Below are positions 4,271 through 10,489 of a stretch of DNA of 10,489 nt, one piece after another (the stretch's first letter is position 1; every line of letters starts with the position of its first letter). A program made the position numbers and the translations under genes. The notes beneath the pieces were generated by a model. The model ran no database searches. It saw only the letters and a list, made by a program, of their open reading frames with translations, and had not been told where the DNA came from. Source of the DNA: Gammaproteobacteria bacterium (GTDB taxonomy: Bacteria > Pseudomonadota > Gammaproteobacteria > Steroidobacterales > Steroidobacteraceae); the NCBI GenBank assembly GCA_003165495.1, contig PMMB01000314.1, positions 14,859-25,347 on the forward strand, given 5' to 3'.

Positions 4271-6019
4271 ATGAGAAAAAACAGTAGCGGAGTCTTGTGG
4301 TTCTCGGCGGCGGCCCTATCGACGCTGAGTCTGATGGCGCTATGCGGCCTTCCCGCCGCGGCGCAGCCGGCACCAACTCAGCCTCAGGTGCTCAGCAACG
4401 CGGTAATGAACGAACCGATTCATTTTGACATTTCGGCGCCCCTAGCGGAGCTCGTGACGACAGCCTCGGTCTCGCAAGGTACTCGTGCGATGCACGCGCC
4501 CATGAAGACAAAGCTGCCGCGTTTGACGAGTGCTCAGCAGATCCAGGGTGCAGTGGCGGCACTCGCCGTTCAGCCATTGATCGGGCCGCCCATCGGCGCC
4601 ACCACGCGCCTGGGCTTCGAGGGGGTCGGGCAAATTGGAGATGCGCTCGACTGTCCGAGTGTTGCGCTCCAATCCGTGGTGCCTCCCGACACCAACGCGG
4701 CGGTGGGCGATACCCAGGTCGTGCAGTGGGTAAACACCTGCTATGCCGTGTTTAACAAGTCCACCGGAGCCCGCATCGCGGGGCCTTTCGCCGGCACCAA
4801 CTTTTGGAAGGGCACCGGCGCACCATGCGAGACCAACAACGATGGCGACATTATCATCCAATGGGATAAGGCGAATCACCGGTGGCTGGCGGCCCAAAAC
4901 GTGTTCAAGGGGCCTCCCTTCTATACGTGTGTCGCAGTATCGCAGACCGCCGACGCGACGGGCAGATACTTCCGTTATACCTATCCGCAGCCCGGCTTCC
5001 CCGACTACCCGAAGTGGGGGCTTAGCCGCAGCGTCTATTACCAGACCCAGAACGATTTCGGCCCCGAGGGTGCAGGCTACGTAGGTGTGAACGTCTGCGC
5101 CTATCAGGCCGACCTCATGCTGCAAGGGAACCGCAAGGCGGCGCAAGTCTGCATTTTGGATAACTCCAACGGCACGTTGTTCGACGACAGTATGCTGCCG
5201 GCCGATGACGACTCACCTGGGCCGAGCGGACCCGATATCTTGCTCGGCCCTGGGCCAAGCGGACCCGAGGTCTTGCTCGGAGCCATCGACAATTTTTTGC
5301 CCGGTGACACTCATGTGTACGAGTTCGTGTTCACGGTGGACTTCGAAAAGCCTGCGCACTCAACCCTCGCCGGGGTCGACGGAAGCATGCCGATCAGCGT
5401 GCCTGCGTTCAATTTGGCGTTGTGCTCCCCCGGCATCTTCAACACCTACTGCGTCCCGCAACCGAGCCCAGGGTCTGAACTCCTGGACACCCTCGGCGAT
5501 CGACTGATGTACCGATTGGCGCGCTTCGTCGACGAAGAGGGCGGCACGCAGCACTTTCTGGTGACCCACAGCGTGAACGACACCACTGCTGTCGCGCAGA
5601 GATGGTACGAGTTCCGGGCCCGCGAGGACTCGACCAGCTTGTCGCTGTATCAATCGGGGCAGACCCCGGATGACGGCCACTACCGCTGGATGGGCTCTAT
5701 CGCCATGGACAGGAGGGGGGACATCGCCCTGGGGTACAGCCGTTCGAGTGCGGCCAAGGGTGACTACCCGTCGATCTACTACGCCGGCCAGACAGCGGGT
5801 GATCGTCTAGGCACCACCGAGAGGGAGGCTCTGATCAAAAGCGGCCGTGGCTCACAGTTCAATTCATACAATCGCTGGGGCGACTACTCGAGCATGGCTC
5901 TCGATGGCGCGGACTCGTGCACGTTTTGGTACACGAACGAGTACTACCCGGTGGACGGCACGTTCGCCTGGGCCACGTGGATCGCTTCGCTCAAGTTCCG
6001 GAACTGCGGTTCCGATTGA
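4271..6019 (+). CDS. Conserved secreted protein of unknown function
   Basis: The 582-residue product has a Sec signal peptide: basic MRKN, hydrophobic core VLWFSAAALSTLSLMALCGL, cleavage near PAAA-Q (31/32). Cys25 is not in a lipobox. The mature protein has blocks I recognise from a family of exported bacterial proteins of unknown role: VPPDTNAAVGDTQVVQWVN (about 137-155), NHRWLAAQNVF, GDRLMYRLARF, RWMGSIAMDRRGDIALGYS, and NRWGDYSSMALDGADSCTFW (534-553) near the end. The W-rich repeated beta-strand pattern resembles a beta-propeller, but this is only suggestive. Several Cys pairs fit an oxidised periplasmic or extracellular protein. Residues 316-337 are an exact-length tandem duplication of 11 residues (PGPSGPDILLG / PGPSGPEVLLG). 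The RBS is GGGGAAG (4261-4267), 3 bases before the ATG. It appears to be a single-gene unit; no catalytic motif was identified. Confidence 0.85.
   Translation: MRKNSSGVLWFSAAALSTLSLMALCGLPAAAQPAPTQPQVLSNAVMNEPIHFDISAPLAELVTTASVSQGTRAMHAPMKTKLPRLTSAQQIQGAVAALAVQPLIGPPIGATTRLGFEGVGQIGDALDCPSVALQSVVPPDTNAAVGDTQVVQWVNTCYAVFNKSTGARIAGPFAGTNFWKGTGAPCETNNDGDIIIQWDKANHRWLAAQNVFKGPPFYTCVAVSQTADATGRYFRYTYPQPGFPDYPKWGLSRSVYYQTQNDFGPEGAGYVGVNVCAYQADLMLQGNRKAAQVCILDNSNGTLFDDSMLPADDDSPGPSGPDILLGPGPSGPEVLLGAIDNFLPGDTHVYEFVFTVDFEKPAHSTLAGVDGSMPISVPAFNLALCSPGIFNTYCVPQPSPGSELLDTLGDRLMYRLARFVDEEGGTQHFLVTHSVNDTTAVAQRWYEFRAREDSTSLSLYQSGQTPDDGHYRWMGSIAMDRRGDIALGYSRSSAAKGDYPSIYYAGQTAGDRLGTTEREALIKSGRGSQFNSYNRWGDYSSMALDGADSCTFWYTNEYYPVDGTFAWATWIASLKFRNCGSD
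5216..5281 (+). repeat. 33-bp in-frame tandem duplication inside the secreted-protein gene
   Basis: Units 5216-5248 and 5249-5281 are each 33 bases and encode PGPSGPDILLG and PGPSGPEVLLG. They differ at a few positions, so the duplication is not brand new. Being a multiple of three, it keeps the frame. It lies in a Gly/Pro/Ser-rich loop between beta-rich segments. Confidence 0.9.
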
Positions 6020-6569
6020 CACAATATGGAGCGGCTCCGACCGGTCATACAATAATCGTGCTGGCATTGGCGCTCCTTTCTGGAGGGGTCCGAGTCGAAC
6101 GCTCGGAATGCAATCCAAAAGGGGCGCCATTTTACAATGCGACGCGAACGAATGCCGGAGCTGTTCGCGCTCGACGCGCGCATTGTCGGCCAGACGGTTG
6201 AAAGAGTTCGAGTAGCTGACCGACCCGCGAATCCCCAGCGGCATCGGCAACGCGTACTCGGACGCAACGAGTTTCCCCGCAGCACCGGCAAATCTATCGA
6301 AATACGTGGGATTTGGCGCTTGACCGCCCTTGTCGCGGTGGGCGATATATAGCTGATAGGTCTAATGCTACAGCTCGAACCTCAGGGTATAAACCCAACC
6401 GCGTGTATTGCATGCTCGCATCAGTGTCGCTGCGCGGGCCGAATACCTCATACACTTGCCTCCGTGATAGAGAATCGCGCACGGCGTTCATTCAAGCGAG
6501 TCGCGAACGATCAGCTTCGGCTGTTACACTTAATGAAGCTAATTTGCATCGGTCCCCACGGAGTCTAAG
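6020..6569. other. Gene-free stretch with structured element and possible decayed coding
   Basis: No intact gene is seen in 550 bases. A compact set of stems lies at 6069-6132 (separate entry). On the minus strand a frame open from about 6357 leftwards has codon use like real genes (TYFDRFAGAAGKLVASEYA, then IRGSVSYSNSFNRLADN), but no start signal, a run into the antisense of the upstream gene, and no family I can name. A neighbouring minus-strand piece at 6368-6451 ends GWVYTLRFEL-stop, which looks like an outer-membrane barrel C-terminus. These may be remnants of a lost gene. The promoter of the TonB receptor should be in the right-hand part; TACACT at 6525-6530 is the best -10-like box, without a matching -35. 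Confidence 0.4.
6069..6132. other. Compact multi-stem inverted-repeat element
   Basis: GGCGCTCC (6069-6076) can pair with GGGGCGCC (6121-6128) over 8 positions, one a G-T wobble. Inside it, TCCGAG (6089-6094) pairs with CTCGGA (6102-6107) around a 7-base loop, and CTCC (6073-6076) can alternatively pair with GGAG (6082-6085). On the plus strand the outer stem is followed by ATTTT. It lies 50 bases after the stop of the secreted-protein gene, so a transcription terminator or processed 3' end is the simplest reading; a small RNA is possible. Confidence 0.4.
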
Positions 6570-6572
6570 ATT
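6560..6572 (+). promoter_or_regulatory. RBS GGAG with apparent ATT start codon
   Basis: GGAG (6560-6563) is followed after 6 bases by ATT (6570-6572). This is the only well-placed Shine-Dalgarno for the TonB-receptor frame. The frame is open from 6543 (TAA at 6540-6542) and has no ATG, GTG or TTG before the GTG at 6693, which is already past the signal peptide. ATT is a known rare start (infC, pcnB in E. coli). Confidence 0.55.
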
Positions 6573-8672
6573 TCTTTCATCAACCCTACAGGGCGCGCAA
6601 ATGCGGGGCTTGCGTGTTGGGTCGGCGGTATTCTGCTGCAAGCAGCGACTCTTATAACGCCCGCCGCGGCCGAGCCGATCGACGCGGTCGTCGTGACGGC
6701 AACTCGGACTCCCGAACCGGCCGATCAAATTCCCGCGGACATTTCAGTCGTTTCCGGCAAGGAACTGGTCGCGCGCGGGGTATCGGATATGGCCGGCGCG
6801 TTGGGCCTTGTGGCCGGCGTCGAGGCTCCCGCGGGAGGCGATGCGGGGCCATCGAGCGCAGTGCCTTCGTTTTGGGGGCTGCACGAATTCGACGCGTTTT
6901 TGCTGGTCATTGACGGTGTTCCATCGGGCGGCGCCTTCAATCCGGCGATTACGACTTTGGATTTCACCGACGTCGAGCGTGTAGAGGTGCTCAAGGGCGC
7001 GGCTCCGGTGATGTATGGAGCAACTTCGTTCGTCGGCGTGGTGCACGCCATTCATTACCCGGCCGGCGATGCCGCCGAAGAAGCTCAATTGGCGTACGGC
7101 ACGTATGGTTCGGTGCGGGGGTCTGCCTCGTTCGCCCTCCCACAAGCGGCCAACTATCGTCAATCGGTCGCAATCGACGGCGAGAGTCTGGGATTCGCGG
7201 ATACCCGTGAAATCGTCGCCAATGAACGAATTCTCTATCGCGGCGCGCTTGATCTGGGTACGGGCACACTGCGAATCGATGCGGATCTCACGTTTGTCCG
7301 CGACGTTCCGCCCAGTCCGGTGATTCGAATGGGGACGGGGCTCACGACGCTCACACCGATCAACGCAAATTTCAATCCTGCGGACGCCAAGATCGACGAA
7401 GACAAATATCATGTCGCCGTCGGCTATACCCAACCTGCTGCCGGCGGCGTCTGGGATACCCTTCTGTCCTTTGCGTATTCGGACGTTACGGACATCCGGG
7501 CCTTCCTGCACCCCGATTTGAGCGGCGCGGCTGATACTCAAAATCAGCGCCGGTATATCGATGACGGCTACTTCGACGTCCACCGAACCAACACAATTGC
7601 CCGCGATAGCACCCTGATCGTCGGCACGGATCTTCTGTATGGCCTCGGACGCCAGATGACATTGAATGGCAACAGCGCTTACACCGTGCCGCTCAACGGC
7701 TCCGTGCTGCCACCGCCGACAACGTCACTTCCGGCCAACGAGATTGGTACAATCGATGATAGACGTGTGTTTGCCGGACAGTATGCGCAGCTCGATTGGA
7801 AGCCCGACAGTCGATGGGATTTTCTCGGGGGTATTCGGCTAAATGAGGCCTACGAGCACAAGAATTCCAGCGACTTGATTCTCCCGCCGCCACAGTTCGC
7901 TTCAGAGAGCGTCAGCAAGACGATGATCAGGCCGTCCGAAACCATTGGCGCGAGCTTTCGCGTCCGGGCGCTCGAAAAAGATGAAACAGTCATCTATGCG
8001 GACTTCCGAAACGCGTTCAAACCCTCTGCACTCGACTTCGGCCCCGACTATACGCCGGATTTGCTGAGCCCTGAGACCGCACAGAGCTATGAAGCAGGGC
8101 TGAAAGGGGCGGCCGTGGACGGCCGACTAACCTATCAAGCCGAGTTGTTCCTGATGAATTTCAACAATCTCGTCGTCGCGACGAGCACGGGGGCGCTGGC
8201 CAACGCGGCGAAGGAGAAGCTCAAAGGTGTCGAGGTCGAGACCCGCTATCAGATCGCGCCCGAGTTCGCCCTGGCCGCCAACGCTTCGTATCATGACGCC
8301 CGCTTCACGCAATATCTGTTCTTCGACGGCGTATCGAGCGTGAATGTCGCTGGCCGGCAGTTGCCGCTGTCGCCTTATGGGCTTGTATCGGCAGGAATTC
8401 TTTATACGCCCAGGCACGGATTTGGCTCGACCGTCGTCGCGAACTATGTGGGCCGGCGCTTTCTCGATGAAGAGAATGCCGCGCCTGTCGGCGGCTACAC
8501 CAGGCTCGACGCAACCGTAACCTTTGGCTTCGAGCGCTACCGAATAACACTTGAAGGAACCAACCTCACTGACCAGCGGCCGCCGGTGTCCGCCAGCGAG
8601 TTTGGCAGTCAGTCGTTCTACCTTCTCCCGGCGCGCGTGCTGTGGCTGCGCGTAGGCTACGACTGGCGCTAA
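6570..8672 (+). CDS. TonB-dependent outer-membrane receptor
   Basis: Read from ATT 6570 the protein has 700 residues. The signal peptide has a hydrophobic core AGLACWVGGILLQAATLI and an AxA site (TPAAA-EP, near residue 31). Next come the TonB-box-like DAVVVTATRTPEP and the plug domain: IPADISVVSGKELVARG, the DGVPSGGAF loop and VERVEVLKGAAPVMYGATSF, all classic. The rest is a beta-barrel, with DFRNAFKPSALDFGPDYTPD, SPETAQSYEAGLKG and the C-terminal strand ARVLWLRVGYDWR. The receptor imports a siderophore, cobalamin, glycan or similar large substrate using TonB energy; the substrate is not evident and no Fur-like box was seen. Starting at GTG 6693 would remove the signal peptide and split the TonB box, so that start is rejected. 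If ATT is not used, the gene may have lost its ATG. The BNR-protein gene follows after 106 bases. Confidence 0.92.
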   Translation: MSFINPTGRANAGLACWVGGILLQAATLITPAAAEPIDAVVVTATRTPEPADQIPADISVVSGKELVARGVSDMAGALGLVAGVEAPAGGDAGPSSAVPSFWGLHEFDAFLLVIDGVPSGGAFNPAITTLDFTDVERVEVLKGAAPVMYGATSFVGVVHAIHYPAGDAAEEAQLAYGTYGSVRGSASFALPQAANYRQSVAIDGESLGFADTREIVANERILYRGALDLGTGTLRIDADLTFVRDVPPSPVIRMGTGLTTLTPINANFNPADAKIDEDKYHVAVGYTQPAAGGVWDTLLSFAYSDVTDIRAFLHPDLSGAADTQNQRRYIDDGYFDVHRTNTIARDSTLIVGTDLLYGLGRQMTLNGNSAYTVPLNGSVLPPPTTSLPANEIGTIDDRRVFAGQYAQLDWKPDSRWDFLGGIRLNEAYEHKNSSDLILPPPQFASESVSKTMIRPSETIGASFRVRALEKDETVIYADFRNAFKPSALDFGPDYTPDLLSPETAQSYEAGLKGAAVDGRLTYQAELFLMNFNNLVVATSTGALANAAKEKLKGVEVETRYQIAPEFALAANASYHDARFTQYLFFDGVSSVNVAGRQLPLSPYGLVSAGILYTPRHGFGSTVVANYVGRRFLDEENAAPVGGYTRLDATVTFGFERYRITLEGTNLTDQRPPVSASEFGSQSFYLLPARVLWLRVGYDWR

Positions 8673-8740
8673 TGGATCCAGGAAATTCGCGCAAATCAGG
8701 CTGTCTCTGCCGATGGTTCGGTCAGCGCTTTAATGTAGGA

Positions 8741-8770
8741 TGCGCCACTGTGCGCAATAATTGCAGGAGA
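8741..8770 (+). promoter_or_regulatory. Small hairpin and RBS before the BNR-protein gene
   Basis: TGCGC (8741-8745) and GCGCA (8752-8756) can form a 5-bp stem with a 6-base loop. AGGAGA (8765-8770) is a strong RBS 8 bases before the ATG at 8779. The 106-base gap has no clear terminator for the receptor gene, so read-through from it is plausible. Confidence 0.4.
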
Positions 8771-8778
8771 ATAAATTC

Positions 8779-10489
8779 ATGACGCTTCGGTCCCAACCAT
8801 TTTCGACAGTGCTTGCACTGCTGGTCCTCGTGCCATGTTGGTGTGTCGCGGCGGCTGCCGACATCAACCCGGCAGTGCTCGACGGCATGAAATGGCGGCA
8901 AATCGGTCCGTTCCGCGGCGGCCGCGTGGTCGCGGTCAGCGGTGTGCCGGGCGACCCGGCGACCTGGTATTTCGGCGGCGTCGCCGGCGGCGTCTGGAAG
9001 AGCACCGATGTCGGCGCCTCGTGGAAGCCGGTGTTCGACGATCAAAAGATCTCCTCGATTGGCGCAATCGCAGTCGCCGACTCGGATCACAACGTTGTGT
9101 ACGTCGGCACCGGAGAAGCCTGCCCGCGCGGCAACATCACTTACGGCGACGGTGTCTACAAGTCCGTCGATGCGGGCCGCACTTGGAAGAACCTGGGGCT
9201 GCGGGATACGCGGCACATCGGCGCGCTGATCGTGCATCCGAAGAACCCGGACATCGTGTTGGTCGCGGCGCTTGGACATGCGTTCGGCCCGAATGAAGAA
9301 CGCGGCGTATTTCGCAGCGCCGACGGCGGGGGCACCTGGACCCGGGTCTTGTACAAGGATCGGGACACCGGCGCGATCGATGTCGTGTTTGATCCGGGCA
9401 ATCCAAACGTCGTCTATGCCTCGCTGTGGCAGATGCGCCGCCAACCTTGGAACTTCTCGAGCGGTGGTCCGGGTTCCGGCCTCTATAAATCGACCGACGC
9501 GGGAGTCACCTGGAAGCATCTCGAAGGACATGGATTGCCGACCGGGATTCTCGGGCGTATAGGCGTGTCGGTGGCGGGCGGTGGGTCGGGGCGCGTGTTC
9601 GCGATGGTCGAAGCATCGGAAGGCGGTCTATTCCGCTCGGACGATGCCGGCGACACGTGGGTTCGTGTCAATGACGACCATCGCTTCCGGCAGCGGGCGT
9701 GGTATTACAGCCACGTATTTGCCGACCCGGCCTCTCCGGACATCGTATATGTGCTGAACACCGGCGCGTTCCGTTCCGCCGACGGAGGCAAGTCCTTCAA
9801 TTTGATGCCGGCCCCGCACGGCGATCACCACGCACTGTGGATCGACCCGAAAGACCCGCGACACTTGATCAACGGCAGCGATGGCGGCGCGAGCATTTCC
9901 GTGGACGGTGGCAAGGCTTGGACCGCGCCGTACAATCAGCCCACCGCACAGTTCTATCATGTAGCGGTCGACAATCGCTGGCCGTATCGCGTGTATGGCG
10001 CACAGCAGGACAATACGACGATCGCTATCGCGAGTCGTGACGATGAGGGCGTAATTGGCCGCCAGGACTGGTACCAGGTGGGTGGCGGCGAAAGCGGATT
10101 CATCGCGCCGGATCCAAAGGATCCGGAGATCGTCTACGCGAACTCCGATAGTGGTCAGATGACCCGGTACGATCACCGCACGAATAACTTCCGCGACGTG
10201 TCCGTGTATCCCCTCGACGTGTCGGGCAACGGCGCTGCGAACCTGCAATTCCGCCTGCAATGGACTGAACCGCTATTCGTCTCACTGCATGATTCGAACG
10301 TCCTGTACACGGCGGCGCAATTCGTGTTGCGCAGCGCCGATCAGGGGCGCAGCTGGAAAGCGATCAGTCCGGATCTCACGCGTAACGACAAGAGCAAACA
10401 GCAGCCGTCCGGCGGACCGATCACGCTCGACATCACCAGCGTCGAGTACTACGACACCGTGTTCGCGCTCGCCGAGTCGCCGCGGCTAC
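8779..10489 (+). CDS. Secreted BNR/Asp-box repeat protein (sortilin/VPS10-like 'glycosyl hydrolase'), partial
   Basis: The frame runs 570 codons to the window end without a stop; relatives are usually about 1000 residues, so roughly half is present. A signal peptide (LRSQPFSTVLALLVLVPCWC, cleavage near VAAAA-D) is followed by MKWRQIGPFRGGRVVAVSG, the standard opening of this family. Eight Asp-box motifs S-x-D-x-G-x-x-[WF] begin at residues 75, 129, 180, 238, 287, 333, 374 and 519, e.g. STDVGASW and SADQGRSW, marking blades of a beta-propeller. Conserved links such as YVGTGEACPRGNITYGDGVY and SGGPGSGLYKSTDAG are also present. Members are often labelled glycosyl hydrolase or sortilin-like, but the propeller itself shows no proven catalytic residues here, so an enzymatic role is unproven. 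RBS AGGAGA at 8765-8770. The TonB receptor lies 106 bases upstream on the same strand, suggesting possible co-expression. Confidence 0.9.
   Translation, partial: MTLRSQPFSTVLALLVLVPCWCVAAAADINPAVLDGMKWRQIGPFRGGRVVAVSGVPGDPATWYFGGVAGGVWKSTDVGASWKPVFDDQKISSIGAIAVADSDHNVVYVGTGEACPRGNITYGDGVYKSVDAGRTWKNLGLRDTRHIGALIVHPKNPDIVLVAALGHAFGPNEERGVFRSADGGGTWTRVLYKDRDTGAIDVVFDPGNPNVVYASLWQMRRQPWNFSSGGPGSGLYKSTDAGVTWKHLEGHGLPTGILGRIGVSVAGGGSGRVFAMVEASEGGLFRSDDAGDTWVRVNDDHRFRQRAWYYSHVFADPASPDIVYVLNTGAFRSADGGKSFNLMPAPHGDHHALWIDPKDPRHLINGSDGGASISVDGGKAWTAPYNQPTAQFYHVAVDNRWPYRVYGAQQDNTTIAIASRDDEGVIGRQDWYQVGGGESGFIAPDPKDPEIVYANSDSGQMTRYDHRTNNFRDVSVYPLDVSGNGAANLQFRLQWTEPLFVSLHDSNVLYTAAQFVLRSADQGRSWKAISPDLTRNDKSKQQPSGGPITLDITSVEYYDTVFALAESPRL

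Noticed and set aside
4442..5146. Minus-strand frame (234 codons) opposite the secreted protein
   Set aside because: Shadow frame; no recognisable domain, and the opposite strand carries a signal peptide and family blocks.
6069..6110. Decayed tRNA 3' end on the minus strand (T-arm-like GTTCGAC)
   Set aside because: Stem and loop positions do not fit a TTCRA T-loop closed by a 5-bp stem, and no acceptor or anticodon arm is present.
6744..7583. Long minus-strand frame (279 codons) opposite the TonB receptor
   Set aside because: Antisense shadow of a well-supported gene, with no RBS or family motif.
6693..8672. TonB receptor starting at GTG 6693
   Set aside because: It would cut off the signal peptide and part of the TonB box (VVVTATRT), and has no RBS; upstream codons clearly belong to the protein.
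8722..9531. Long minus-strand frame (269 codons) opposite the BNR protein
   Set aside because: Arg/Asp/Ala-rich shadow typical of GC-rich coding DNA read backwards; the plus frame has eight Asp-box motifs.

Overview
The window reads as a mid-to-high-GC proteobacterial chromosome segment. It has a TonB-dependent receptor, Sec-type signal peptides, a lipobox lipoprotein and purine-rich Shine-Dalgarno sites, so it comes from a Gram-negative with an outer membrane. The mix of a Crp/Fnr regulator, a TonB receptor and a BNR/sortilin-like secreted protein next to an arsR-arsC-aquaporin operon suggests a soil or freshwater gammaproteobacterium (Steroidobacter/Xanthomonadales-like) or a related group. 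That placement is inference only. No phage, plasmid, IS, CRISPR or RNA gene is recognisable.

Layout: 1-1111 (minus strand) holds the N-terminal part of a Crp/Fnr regulator, cut by the window edge, preceded by a Gly-rich stress-type membrane protein. 1112-1725 is mostly non-coding and ends in a 62-residue lipoprotein gene on the plus strand, with phased TAAGCC half-sites upstream. 1726-2263 is decayed DNA: the 3' end of a VOC (glyoxalase-fold) gene broken by a frameshift, and a perfect 13-bp tandem duplication. 2264-4106 is a plus-strand arsenic operon: arsR, a broken arsN1-type acetyltransferase, thioredoxin-type arsC, and an AqpS-like aquaporin. 4271-6019 encodes a secreted protein of unknown function with an 11-residue tandem duplication. 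6020-6569 has no intact gene but contains a compact multi-stem inverted-repeat element and possible minus-strand coding remnants. 6570-8672 is a TonB-dependent receptor whose best start is a non-canonical ATT. 8779-end is a secreted BNR/Asp-box repeat protein that runs off the window.

How the genes work together: ArsR should sense As(III)/Sb(III) through its C-terminal cysteines and release the operon. ArsC reduces arsenate to arsenite, and the aquaporin lets arsenite leave down its gradient, as in the Sinorhizobium meliloti arsR-aqpS-arsC-arsH arrangement. The arsN1 remnant keeps the original start codon, ribosome-binding site and ATGA overlap with arsR, but has lost its acetyl-CoA-binding core, so this lineage seems to have lost an arsinothricin-type acetyltransferase while keeping inorganic arsenic resistance. 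The TonB receptor and the following BNR protein are 106 bp apart on the same strand and may be co-expressed; a common substrate is not evident.

No clearly new multi-gene system was found. The best leads are the decayed arsN1 inside a live ars operon, the ATT start of the TonB receptor, the aquaporin filter with Ile in place of the usual Arg, and the structured element at 6069-6132.
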